DNA of 64,000 bases from Alistipes shahii WAL 8301 (lineage in GTDB: Bacteria > Bacteroidota > Bacteroidia > Bacteroidales > Rikenellaceae). Both the position numbers and the translations under genes were made by a program. The stretch's first letter is position 1. The number at the start of each line of letters is the position of its first letter. The notes under the pieces were generated by a model that had not been told where the DNA came from, ran no database searches, and saw only the letters and a program-made list of their open reading frames with translations. The stretch is from assembly GCF_025145845.1 (NCBI RefSeq), contig NZ_CP102253.1, positions 806,001 to 870,000 of the forward strand. Reading direction: 5' to 3'. Shown in pieces: positions 45,689 through 53,960 of this stretch.

Positions 45689-48600
45689 TTATTGCACTTT
45701 GCGGAAATAGGCCACGGCATTGGCGAACAACGACTGCTGCTTGTTGCCGGCGATGTTCTTGAACAGGTTGTTTTCGTAACGCTCCGTGTGGCCCATTTTT
45801 CCAAGAATCAACCCGTTCTGCGAGATGATGCCCTCGATGGCGTACGACGATCCGTTGGGGTTCCAGGGAGCCTCTGCCGTGGGGTTCCCTGCGGCATCGG
45901 CGTACTGGAAGGCCACCTGCCCGTTGGCGAACAGCTCGCGGGCAAGCTCCTCGCTCACCACGAACTTACCCTCGCCGTGGCTGACGGCAATCGAATGCAG
46001 TTCACCCGGACGGAAGCCGCGGAGCCACGGGGAAGCGGTCGTCGCGACGCGCGTCGCGACGATCTGCGAAATATGACGGTTGACGTCGTTGCGGAACAGC
46101 GTCGGCGACTCCTTGGTGACCATGCCCAGACGTCCGTAAGGCAAAAGGCCCGACTTGACCAACGCCTGGAAACCGTTGCAGATGCCCAGGATCAGGCCTC
46201 CGCGGTCGGTCAAAGCGTGGATTTCGTCGCGAATATCCTTATTGTTCAACACATTGACAATGAATTTGGCGCTTCCGTCGGGTTCGTCGCCCGCCGAGAA
46301 ACCGCCTGCGAGCACGAAGATGTGCGCCCGGCGGATATGCTCCTTCATTTCGGCGATCGAGCGCAAAACGTCGTCGCCGGCGATGTTGCACAAGACGCTC
46401 GTCCGGACCTCGGCCCCCGCCGCGCGGAACGCCTTGGCGGTGTCGTAGTCGCAGTTCGTGCCGGGGAACACCGGAATATAGACCACCGGGGTCTCGACCG
46501 CCTCGCCGGGATAAACGAACGTTTTCGGGGCAGGTGCGGAGGTCATCACCTCCGCCGAGTTCCGGCCCTTGTCGGGGTAAACGGCCGCGAATTTCTCCGT
46601 ATTGGCCTTGTAAAGCTCTTCGAGCGGCATCTTCACCCCGTTGACCGTCAGCGCCTCCTCGGCGACGGTGAAGCCCAGCAGTTCGGCATGCGGATATTCC
46701 AACGTGCCCTCGCACTCGACGAGGATCGAACCGTAGGCGTATTCATACAATTTCGGCTCGTCCATCGTCACCTCCGCGCCGATGCCGTTGCCGAAAGCCA
46801 TCTTGGCAAGGCCCTCTCCGACGCCGCCGAAGCCCACGGACCACGCCGAGAGGATTTTCCCGGACTCGATCCGCCCGCTGACGAACGCAAAGTTCTCCTT
46901 CAGCTGCGCCGTGTCGGGCATCCGGTTCTCCAGCGGAGTATGGCGGACGAGGTAAATGCGATGTCCTGCGCCTTTGAGGTCGGTGGAAATGACCTTCGAA
47001 GCGTCGACCGTCGTGATGCCGAAGGCCATCAGCATCGGCGGAACGTTGATGTCCTGGAACGTGCCCGACATCGAGTCCTTGCCGCCGATCGAAGGCAGGC
47101 CCAGTTCGACCTGCATCTTCAGCGCACCGAGCAGCGCGCCGAGCGGCTTGCCCCACGACTCGGGATTCCGGGTCATACGCTCGAAATACTCCTGATAGGA
47201 GTAGCGCATCCTCTCGTAACGCGCACCCGCGGCCACGACCTTCGCCGCAGCTTCCACGACGGCATAGGCCGCGCCGTGGTAGGGACTCCACGAAGCCACG
47301 TAGGGGTTGTAGCCGAAGGCCATGATGCTGGCCGTGTCGGTATAGCCGTCCGTGGGGAGTTTCTGCACCGAGACCTGCGTCTCGCTGCGCTGCATGCGGC
47401 CGCCGAAGGGCATCAGCACCGTCGAGCGGCCGATCGTCGCGTCGAACATCTCCACGAGGCCCCGCTGCGAGACGACATTGTTATCCTTGAGGTTGTTCGT
47501 AAAACGCTCGGCGAGGGTCTCCCCCGCCACTTCACGGGCAAAGGGATCGCGGTTTTCCACCGCGCCGATCCGCGCCTCGGCATAATGCTTCGCCCCGGCG
47601 CTGTCGATGAATTCGCGCTTGAGGTCCACGACCTTCCTGTCGCCGTTGAACATCCGCATGCGCGCCGTGTCCGTCACGTCGGCCACGTGCACCGCCTCGA
47701 TGTTCTCCTCGCGGCAGTATCCCATGAACTCCTCCATGTCCTTCGCCTCGACCACCACCGACATGCGTTCCTGCGACTCGCTGATGGCGAGTTCCGTGGA
47801 GTTCAGACCGCTGTACTTGGTCTTCACGCGGTCGAGGTAGATGTCCAGCCCGTCGGCCAGTTCGCCGATGGCGACGCTGACGCCGCCCGCTCCGAAATCG
47901 TTCGATTTCTTGACGAGGCGCGTCACCTCCGAACGGCGGAACAGCCTCTCGAGCTTGCGCTCCTCGGGGGCGTTGCCCTTCTGCACCTCGCTGCCGCAGG
48001 TTTCGAGCGACTTGGCGTCGTGCTCCTTCGAAGAGCCGGTCGCACCGCCGATGCCGTCGCGGCCCGTGCGGCCGCCGAACATGATGATTTTATCGCCCGG
48101 TGCGGGACGCTCGCGGCGGACGTTCGCAGCCTTCACGGCCCCCACCACAGCCCCCACTTCGAGGCGTTTGGCGACATAGTCGTCGTGATAAATCTCGCGG
48201 ACATGGGTCGTAGCCAGTCCGATCTGATTGCCGTAGCTCGAATAGCCCGCCGCGGCCTTCTTCGAAATGACGCTCTGCGGCAGTTTTCCGGAAAGGGTCT
48301 CCGACACAGGCAGGTAAATGTTTCCCGCGCCCGTCACGCGCATCGCCTGATAGACGTAACTGCGGCCCGACAGCGGGTCGCGGATGGCGCCGCCCAGACA
48401 GGTCGAAGCCCCGCCGAAAGGTTCGATCTCGGTCGGATGGTTGTGGGTTTCGTTCTTGAACTGCAACAGCCACTTCTCGGTCCGCCCGTCTACATCGACG
48501 TCGATGTAGACCGAGCAGGCGTTGTTCTCCTCCGAGACCTCCAGATCGTCCAACAGGCCTTTCTGCCGGAGGTAGCGCGCGCCGATGGTCGCCATATCCA

Positions 48601-49408
48601 TCAGGCAGAGGCTCTTGTGCTCACGGCCCAGTTCGCGGCGGATACGCAGGTACAGCGCCAGCGAATCTTCGATCTCCTCCTTGACGAACGACTCCTCGAC
48701 GGTGATGCCCTCCAACTCAGTCGTGAAGGTCGTGTGGCGGCAGTGGTCGCTCCAGTAAGTGTCGAGGATGCGCAGCTCGGTTTCGTAGGGATCGCGCCCC
48801 TCCGAACGGAAGTATTTCACCACCTCGCGCAGGTCGTCGGCGTTCATCGCCAGACCCATCGTCTTGCAGTAAGGCTCCAGTTCGGAATCCGCCATCTCCC
48901 GGAACCCTTCGAGCACCCCGACGGGCTTCACTTCGGCCTGCTCCATGTCGCTGAGCACCGAGAGGTCCTTCTCACGCGATTCGACGGCGTTGATGTAGTA
49001 ATGCCGGATCTTCGCCAGCTCCCCGTCGGTCGCCTTGTCATCGAAAACGAGCAGCCTCGACGAGCGGATGTCGACCCGGGCCTCGGGATCGATCAGCCGC
49101 ACGCAGTCGACGGCCGAAGCGGCGCGCTGGTCGAACTGCCCGGGCAGATACTCCACGGCGATATACTTGCGCCCCGCGAGGTCGAACGTGTCGGTCACCG
49201 AGTCGGTCACCACCTCGCCGAAAACCGTATAGCGGCTCTTTTCCAGCAGCTCTTCGCTGAAGCCGAAAAGGTCGTAGACGCAGAGCAGGCGCACCTCGCC
49301 CAGCGACAGGTTCAGATTGGTGTTCAGCTCGCGGCGCAGGCTCTCGGCCTCGACCCGGAAGCGGGGTAATTTCTCGACAAAAATGCGGTAATTGGTCGTA
49401 TTATTCAT
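45689..49408 (-). CDS. purL: Phosphoribosylformylglycinamidine synthase (large, single-chain)
   Basis: Fourth step: FGAR plus glutamine and ATP gives FGAM. The 1239-residue protein is the fused large type. N-terminal PurS-like region, two AIRS-type halves (TYWSDHCRHTTF, ETHNHPTEIEPFGGASTCLG, LPSIGGKDSMSGTF) and a C-terminal class I glutaminase (PVVYIPVFPGTNCDYDTAKA, Cys in ILGICNGFQAL, His in SHGEGKF). The start is consistent with the normal N-terminus. The long antisense open frame is a shadow of GC3 bias. Confidence 0.97.
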   Translation of the reverse strand: MNNTTNYRIFVEKLPRFRVEAESLRRELNTNLNLSLGEVRLLCVYDLFGFSEELLEKSRYTVFGEVVTDSVTDTFDLAGRKYIAVEYLPGQFDQRAASAVDCVRLIDPEARVDIRSSRLLVFDDKATDGELAKIRHYYINAVESREKDLSVLSDMEQAEVKPVGVLEGFREMADSELEPYCKTMGLAMNADDLREVVKYFRSEGRDPYETELRILDTYWSDHCRHTTFTTELEGITVEESFVKEEIEDSLALYLRIRRELGREHKSLCLMDMATIGARYLRQKGLLDDLEVSEENNACSVYIDVDVDGRTEKWLLQFKNETHNHPTEIEPFGGASTCLGGAIRDPLSGRSYVYQAMRVTGAGNIYLPVSETLSGKLPQSVISKKAAAGYSSYGNQIGLATTHVREIYHDDYVAKRLEVGAVVGAVKAANVRRERPAPGDKIIMFGGRTGRDGIGGATGSSKEHDAKSLETCGSEVQKGNAPEERKLERLFRRSEVTRLVKKSNDFGAGGVSVAIGELADGLDIYLDRVKTKYSGLNSTELAISESQERMSVVVEAKDMEEFMGYCREENIEAVHVADVTDTARMRMFNGDRKVVDLKREFIDSAGAKHYAEARIGAVENRDPFAREVAGETLAERFTNNLKDNNVVSQRGLVEMFDATIGRSTVLMPFGGRMQRSETQVSVQKLPTDGYTDTASIMAFGYNPYVASWSPYHGAAYAVVEAAAKVVAAGARYERMRYSYQEYFERMTRNPESWGKPLGALLGALKMQVELGLPSIGGKDSMSGTFQDINVPPMLMAFGITTVDASKVISTDLKGAGHRIYLVRHTPLENRMPDTAQLKENFAFVSGRIESGKILSAWSVGFGGVGEGLAKMAFGNGIGAEVTMDEPKLYEYAYGSILVECEGTLEYPHAELLGFTVAEEALTVNGVKMPLEELYKANTEKFAAVYPDKGRNSAEVMTSAPAPKTFVYPGEAVETPVVYIPVFPGTNCDYDTAKAFRAAGAEVRTSVLCNIAGDDVLRSIAEMKEHIRRAHIFVLAGGFSAGDEPDGSAKFIVNVLNNKDIRDEIHALTDRGGLILGICNGFQALVKSGLLPYGRLGMVTKESPTLFRNDVNRHISQIVATRVATTASPWLRGFRPGELHSIAVSHGEGKFVVSEELARELFANGQVAFQYADAAGNPTAEAPWNPNGSSYAIEGIISQNGLILGKMGHTERYENNLFKNIAGNKQQSLFANAVAYFRKVQ

Positions 49409-49525
49409 TTATCTCTGTTTGTATTTCATTCATCGTTCAGCGGCTCAATACGCCGTTATCACGTCCTTTGGCCGTGTACGTAAGCGCCCCCCGGAGGGAA
49501 GCTGCCTGCGGGACGGCCCGATCGG
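49409..49525. other. purL-purK spacer with a degenerate family C fragment
   Basis: 117 bp. It contains GCGCCCCCCGGAGGGAAGCT, similar to the second hairpin plus tail of the family C repeat, but lacks the first half. No promoter on the minus strand was recognised. Confidence 0.4.
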
Positions 49526-50617
49526 TTATTTCACAAAACGTCCGGCCCATTCGGCCTCGAACCGTGCGGCATCCATCCCCACGAACGTAATGTGGCCCAT
49601 CTTGCGCTTGGGACGGCTCTCCGTCTTGCCGTAGAGGTGGACATATACGCCCGGGAGGTTCTCCGCGGCGATTCGCTCCGCGGCTTCGAGATCCTGTCCC
49701 AGAATGTTTTTCATCACCGTGGGAGCCACCGGCTGCGGCTCCTGCAAAGGCTCCCCGACCAGATAGCGGACCAGTTCGCGGAACTGGTTCGTGGTCGCGC
49801 CTTCGATGGTGTAGTGACCCGAGTTATGCGGGCGCGGGGCCATCTCGTTGAAGTAGATTTCACCGCCCTTGATGAAATACTCGATGGCCAGGATGCCCCG
49901 ATAGCCGCAATCGCGCATGAAACGCTCGCTCTGGGCCTTCATGCGCGCCAGCACCCCGGAATCGACTTCGGCAGGTACGATGCACAAATCCAGAATCCCG
50001 TCGCGGTGGACATTGCGCCCCACGGGAAAACTCACGACCCGCTCGCCGTCCGCCACCATCACGATGCTGGCCTCGGAATCGAACGGCACGAACTCCTCCA
50101 GGATGCAGGGAACCGCAAGCAGGGGCAGCGCCCCGGCGATGTCGGCCTCCGTCTTCAGCACCCGCTGCCCGTGGCCGTCGTAGCCCAGCGTGCGGGTTTT
50201 CAGCACGGCGGGAAGCCCCAGCCGCCGCACGGCTTCGCGCAGCGACGCTTCGTCGTCCACGGCCTCGAAACCGGGCGTGCGCAGCCCGTGGTCGCGGGCG
50301 TTCGACTTCTCGCGCAGGCGGTCCTGCGAATCGTAAAGGGGTTTGTAGCCCTGCGGGATGTTGTATTTCCCGCACAGCGGAATCAGAATATCCCCCGGTA
50401 CGTTTTCGAATTCATAGGTCACCGCGTCGCTGCGGCGGCACAGCTCCTCGAGCGCCGCGGCATCGTCGTAGGCCGCGACGATATGATCGTCGCAAACGTT
50501 GAACGCCGGAGCGTCGGCCGCCGGGTCGAGGCACACGGTGCGCACGCCCAGTTCCCGCGCCTGCTCGGCGATCATCAGCCCCAGCTGGCCGCCACCTATG
50601 ATACCGATGGTCTTCAT
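49526..50617 (-). CDS. purK: 5-(Carboxyamino)imidazole ribonucleotide synthase
   Basis: ATP-grasp enzyme making N5-CAIR from AIR and bicarbonate, partner of PurE. From ATG 50617 the protein has 363 residues: MKTIGIIGGGQLGLMIAEQA, VTYEFENVP, KTRTLGYDGHGQRVL, CILEEFVPFDSEASIVM, YFNEMAPRPHNSGHYTIEGA. A longer in-frame start at 50647 is possible, but AAAGGCGG at suitable distance supports 50617. Confidence 0.96.
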   Translation of the reverse strand: MKTIGIIGGGQLGLMIAEQARELGVRTVCLDPAADAPAFNVCDDHIVAAYDDAAALEELCRRSDAVTYEFENVPGDILIPLCGKYNIPQGYKPLYDSQDRLREKSNARDHGLRTPGFEAVDDEASLREAVRRLGLPAVLKTRTLGYDGHGQRVLKTEADIAGALPLLAVPCILEEFVPFDSEASIVMVADGERVVSFPVGRNVHRDGILDLCIVPAEVDSGVLARMKAQSERFMRDCGYRGILAIEYFIKGGEIYFNEMAPRPHNSGHYTIEGATTNQFRELVRYLVGEPLQEPQPVAPTVMKNILGQDLEAAERIAAENLPGVYVHLYGKTESRPKRKMGHITFVGMDAARFEAEWAGRFVK

Positions 50618-50682
50618 TAATCCGCCTTTATGTTGTTTATTCGTCATTCGTTGTTTTACTTTCGGCCGTTGTTATTCGCGGC

Positions 50683-50740
50683 GTGCCGCCGCGTTTACCA
50701 GTCTGCCCCATCCCAACCCCCTCCCTCGGGAGGAGCTTGT
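50683..50740 (+). repeat. Dispersed repeat family C copy in the purE-purK spacer
   Basis: GCGGCGTGCCGCCGC hairpin, GTTTACCAG, CCCATCCCAACCCC, then the CCTCCCTCGGGAGGAG hairpin and CTTGTCGCA. Same order of parts as at 1740 and 57628. Confidence 0.6.
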
Positions 50741-50764
50741 CGCACGCGGTTGGAAATTTCCCAA

Positions 50765-51232
50765 CTATATTTCAGCCTTCAGCACATCCGCGGTCTGTTT
50801 GGCGCGGAAGGCGTCGAGTTTCGCCGCCAGAGCGGCATCCTGCAAAGCGAGGATCGACACGGCGATCAGCGCGGCGTTCTTCGCCCCGTTGATGGCCGTC
50901 GTGGCCACGGGAACGCCCGCGGGCATCTGCACGATCGACAGCAGCGAGTCCAGTCCGTTCAGGGCGCGCGACTTCACGGGAACGCCCACCACGGGCAGCG
51001 GAGTCATCGAGGCCACCATGCCCGGCAGATGCGCCGCGCCGCCGGCCCCGGCGATGATCACGCCGATACCGCGCTCCCTGGCCGTCTTGGCGTATTCGCA
51101 CAGCAGATCGGGCGTGCGGTGAGCGCTGACCACCCGTTTTTCGAAATCGACACCGAACGCTTCGAGCATGGCGACGGCTTCGGCCATCACCTCGTAGTCG
51201 CTCACAGAGCCCATAATCACGCCTACTTTCAT
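50765..51232 (-). CDS. purE: N5-CAIR mutase, catalytic subunit of phosphoribosylaminoimidazole carboxylase
   Basis: Class I PurE, converts N5-CAIR to CAIR; octameric and cytoplasmic. The 155-residue protein has MGSVSDYEVMAEA (phosphate-binding SxSD), VSAHRTPDLL (catalytic His region), AGAGGAAHLPGMVAS and the core PVVGVPVKSRALNGLDSLLS. Together with purK it covers the two-enzyme carboxylation route. No canonical promoter is visible between its ATG and the terminator at 51343-51383. Confidence 0.96.
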   Translation of the reverse strand: MKVGVIMGSVSDYEVMAEAVAMLEAFGVDFEKRVVSAHRTPDLLCEYAKTARERGIGVIIAGAGGAAHLPGMVASMTPLPVVGVPVKSRALNGLDSLLSIVQMPAGVPVATTAINGAKNAALIAVSILALQDAALAAKLDAFRAKQTADVLKAEI

Positions 51233-51342
51233 ATGAATTCGTTTTTTATATCACTTAAAACCCGTCTCTTGAGCGGACGGAGAACCGGCGCCGGAACGCC
51301 CCGACCTGCCACCGCCCCTGAATCCCGTCTTTCGGACGGGTG
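51233..51342. other. purE leader spacer with family C hairpin
   Basis: Contains GCCCCTGAATCCC and CCCGTC/GACGGG (51324-51340), the right half of family C. A second CCGTC/GACGG inverted pair lies near 51258-51276. No TAnnTTTG motif is seen on the minus strand. Confidence 0.5.
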
Positions 51343-51383
51343 AAAAAAGCAGACCGCCACGACATCGCATGTCATGGCGGTCT
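51343..51383 (-). terminator. Rho-independent terminator in the purE leader
   Basis: On minus: AGACCGCCATGACA, 5-nt loop, TGTCGTGGCGGTCT (14 pairs with one G-U), then GC and six T. It ends the short transcript starting near 51563 and lies 111 bp before purE. Confidence 0.92.
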
Positions 51384-51388
51384 GGTAT

Positions 51389-51535
51389 CTATCCGAGCAC
51401 CCCACGAGCAGGCATCTGCTGCCCCAGGGACGCTGCACGTCGCATCTGCTGCTGACACGCCCGCAAATAGAAGGCAGCGGCCTGGCCCTGCTGTTTCTTT
51501 CGTTCGCGTTGGTCGATATTGCAGCCTGAATTCAT
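51389..51535 (-). CDS. Small ORF (48 aa) between its own promoter and a terminator, upstream of purE
   Basis: The minus strand from ATG 51535 reads MNSGCNIDQRERKKQQG at the N-terminus, is rich in Gln, Arg and Ala, and ends with TAG 51389, six bp before the terminator stem. A perfect promoter lies 35 bp upstream of the ATG. The codon bias is weaker than in neighbouring genes and the ribosome site is not clear. It may therefore be a small basic protein, a leader peptide, or a non-coding RNA of about 220 nt that happens to be open. I recognise no homologue. Confidence 0.45.
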   Translation of the reverse strand: MNSGCNIDQRERKKQQGQAAAFYLRACQQQMRRAASLGQQMPARGVLG

Positions 51536-51569
51536 GAGAATTAACCTAACAGTTGTAAAAACAACGTTA

Positions 51570-51600
51570 CAAAAATAGCGCTTTTCGACATACTTTCAAA
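51570..51600 (-). promoter_or_regulatory. Perfect promoter for the small ORF/purE leader
   Basis: On minus: TTTG (51600-51597), 19-bp spacer, TATTTTTG (51577-51570). It begins 27 bp after the GH92 stop and predicts a transcript start near 51563. Confidence 0.8.
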
Positions 51601-51626
51601 ATTCCCGGACAGATTCTATCGACAAT

Positions 51627-53921
51627 TTATCGACAATCCTCCCGGCTCATCGAATAGGGCGCATCCCCGGGCTTCGCGCCCCGGTCTTTGTCTGGCTCCG
51701 GCTGCATCCCGAAGGCGATCTTGGCGCCGCCGAGCAACTCGCCGTATTCGAGGAACGTCTTCCCGGTGACCTTGCCGTCGACGGTCATCCGTCCCACATA
51801 ACGGTTTTCAGCGCAGTTCTGCGGGGCGTCGATCTCCACGGTCTGGCCGTTCTCCAGATGGATCGCCGCTTTCCGGAACAGCGGGGAGCCGACCGCATAC
51901 TCGTCCGATCCCGGGCACACGGGATAGAATCCCAGAGCCGAGAAGACATACCACGCCGAGGTCTGTCCGTTGTCCTCGTCGCCGCAGTAGCCGTCGGGCT
52001 TCGACGAATAGAGGCGGTCCATCACCTCGCGCGTCCACCACTGCGCCTTCCACGGCTGGCCGACGTAGTTGTAGAGGTAGATCATGTGCTGCGCCGGCTG
52101 GTTGCCGTGGGCGTAGTTGCCCATGTTGGCCACCTGCATCTCGGTGATCTCGTGGATGCGGAACCCGTAGTAGCTGTCGTCGTAGATCGGCGGCACGACG
52201 AACACCGAATCGAGCATTTTTCCGAATTCGGTTTTGCCTCCCATTAGGGTTGCAAGGCCCTCCGGATCGTGGAACACCGACCAGGTGTAGTGCCACGAGT
52301 TGCCCTCGGTGAAGGCGTCGCCCCACTTGTAGGGGCTGAACGGCGACTGGAACGTGCCGTCCTCGTTGCGGCCCCGCATCAGGCGGGTTTCGGGATCGAA
52401 CAGGTTTTTATAGTTCTGCGAAGCCTTTTCCAGCCGTTTCGCATCTTCGTCCTTGCCCAGCATCTTCGCCGTCTGCGCGATACACCAGTCGTCGTAGGCG
52501 TATTCGAGCGTCCGGGCGGCATTTTCGTTGATGCCCACGTTATAGGGCACGTAGCCCAGCGTGTTGTAATATTCGTGTCCGAGGCGACCGGTGGAGCTTA
52601 CCGTGGGATGCACCTTGTCGCGTCCCGCAAGCATCGCCTCGTAGAGCGTGGCGACATCCTCTGCGGGCGTCACTCCTTTCAGGATCGCATCTGCAACTAC
52701 GGAAGCCGAATTGTTGCCCACCATGCAGCCGCGGTGGCCCGGCGAGGCCCATTCGGGCAGGAAGCCGCTCTCGCGGTAGGTGTTGGCCAACCCGGCCTGA
52801 ATCTCGGCGTTGACCGACGGGTAGACCAGGTTCAGCAGCGGGAACAGACACCGGAACGTATCCCAGAAACCCGTGTCGGTATACATATAGCCCGGCAGCA
52901 CCTCGCCGTTGTAGGGGCTGTAATGCACCGGATTGCCTTTGGCGTCGATCTCGTAGAATTTGCGAGGGAACAGGGTCGAGCGATAGAGGCACGAATAGAA
53001 GGTCCGGTACTGCTCTTCGGTGCCGCCCGAGACCTCGATCCGCCCCAGCACCTCGTCCCAGCGCTCCTGCGCACGGGCTTTCACCGTCTCGAAATCGGCA
53101 TCGCCGACCTCGGTTTCGAGGTTGCGCAAAGCCTGCTCTTCGGAGATGAACGACGAGGCCACGCGCGCCGTCACCTGCTCGCCGCGGCGGGTGGTGAAGT
53201 ACACCGCCGCCAGCGCATGGCCGCCTTCGACCGACGAACCGGCGATTTCCCGCTCCCCATCGAACAGCTTGCTGCTTTCGATCGGCTTGTCGAAGCGGAT
53301 GACGAACCAGTTGCGGAAATTGTCGGGCACGCCGCCGCTGTTGCGCGTGGTGTATCCTACGACGGTGCGGCTGTCGGGCATGACTTTGACCTGCGACCCG
53401 CGGTCGAAGGCGTCGATCACCACGCCCGATTCGTCCGACTCGGGAAAGGTGAAGCGCAGCACGGCGGCGCGATCCGTCGGAGCCATTTCGGCCACGACAT
53501 CGTGGTCGGCCAGATAGACCGAGTAATAATAGGGCTTCGCCGTCTCCGACTGGTGGGAGAACCAGCTCTGGCGCGCATTTTCATCAACCTTGTCTTTGCC
53601 GCGCACGGGCATGATGGAAAACTGTCCGTAATCGTTGATCCACGGCGAGGGCTGGTGCGTCTGCTTCAGGCCCCGGATCGTGTGCGATCCGTAGGTGTAG
53701 GCCCAGCCGTCGCCCATCTTGCCCGTCTGGGGCGTCCAGAAGTTCATGCCCCACGGCAGGGCCACGGCCGGATAGGTATTGCCCGTCGAAAGCGAGTAGT
53801 CGGACTGTGTGCCCACGAGCGTCGTGACGTATTCAGAAGGGCGCAGCGAAATTTCGTGTTTCGGGGTTTCGCAACAGCCCCAGGCCAAAGCCGAAAAAAA
53901 CAACAGTATGAGGTTCTTCAT
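51627..53921 (-). CDS. GH92 family alpha-mannosidase, lipoprotein
   Basis: Calcium-dependent exo-alpha-mannosidase family acting on host N-glycans or yeast mannan. The 764-residue precursor has a lipoprotein signal (LILLFFSALAWGC). The N-terminal beta-sandwich begins YVTTLVGTQSDYSLSTGNTYPAVALPWG. The (alpha/alpha)6 catalytic domain contains YMYTDTGFWDTFRCLFPLL, GLANTYRESGFLPEWASPGHRGCMVGNNS, EGNSWHYTWSVFHD, HGNQPAQHMIYLYNY and PDGYCGDEDNGQTSAWYVFSALGFYPV, in family order. It sits between pyrB and the purE leader with no PUL partner, so it looks like an insertion into the nucleotide cluster. manC at 0.6 kb gives a mannose use, but no direct link. Confidence 0.93.
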   Translation of the reverse strand: MKNLILLFFSALAWGCCETPKHEISLRPSEYVTTLVGTQSDYSLSTGNTYPAVALPWGMNFWTPQTGKMGDGWAYTYGSHTIRGLKQTHQPSPWINDYGQFSIMPVRGKDKVDENARQSWFSHQSETAKPYYYSVYLADHDVVAEMAPTDRAAVLRFTFPESDESGVVIDAFDRGSQVKVMPDSRTVVGYTTRNSGGVPDNFRNWFVIRFDKPIESSKLFDGEREIAGSSVEGGHALAAVYFTTRRGEQVTARVASSFISEEQALRNLETEVGDADFETVKARAQERWDEVLGRIEVSGGTEEQYRTFYSCLYRSTLFPRKFYEIDAKGNPVHYSPYNGEVLPGYMYTDTGFWDTFRCLFPLLNLVYPSVNAEIQAGLANTYRESGFLPEWASPGHRGCMVGNNSASVVADAILKGVTPAEDVATLYEAMLAGRDKVHPTVSSTGRLGHEYYNTLGYVPYNVGINENAARTLEYAYDDWCIAQTAKMLGKDEDAKRLEKASQNYKNLFDPETRLMRGRNEDGTFQSPFSPYKWGDAFTEGNSWHYTWSVFHDPEGLATLMGGKTEFGKMLDSVFVVPPIYDDSYYGFRIHEITEMQVANMGNYAHGNQPAQHMIYLYNYVGQPWKAQWWTREVMDRLYSSKPDGYCGDEDNGQTSAWYVFSALGFYPVCPGSDEYAVGSPLFRKAAIHLENGQTVEIDAPQNCAENRYVGRMTVDGKVTGKTFLEYGELLGGAKIAFGMQPEPDKDRGAKPGDAPYSMSREDCR

Positions 53922-53960
53922 TTTTTTATTCCAAATTACCGGATTGAGTAAAAAGACAAG

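Noticed and set aside
45692..49369. Very long open frame antisense to purL (over 1200 codons), and similar ones antisense to carB, purH, rpoN and others
   Set aside because: They mirror the real genes codon for codon as expected from strong GC3 bias, show no motifs and have no promoter or ribosome site.
51343..51563. 6S RNA, tmRNA or SRP RNA in the purE leader
   Set aside because: I could not fit the paired ends and central bubble of 6S RNA, nor the conserved parts of tmRNA or SRP RNA. Left as small ORF or unknown RNA.
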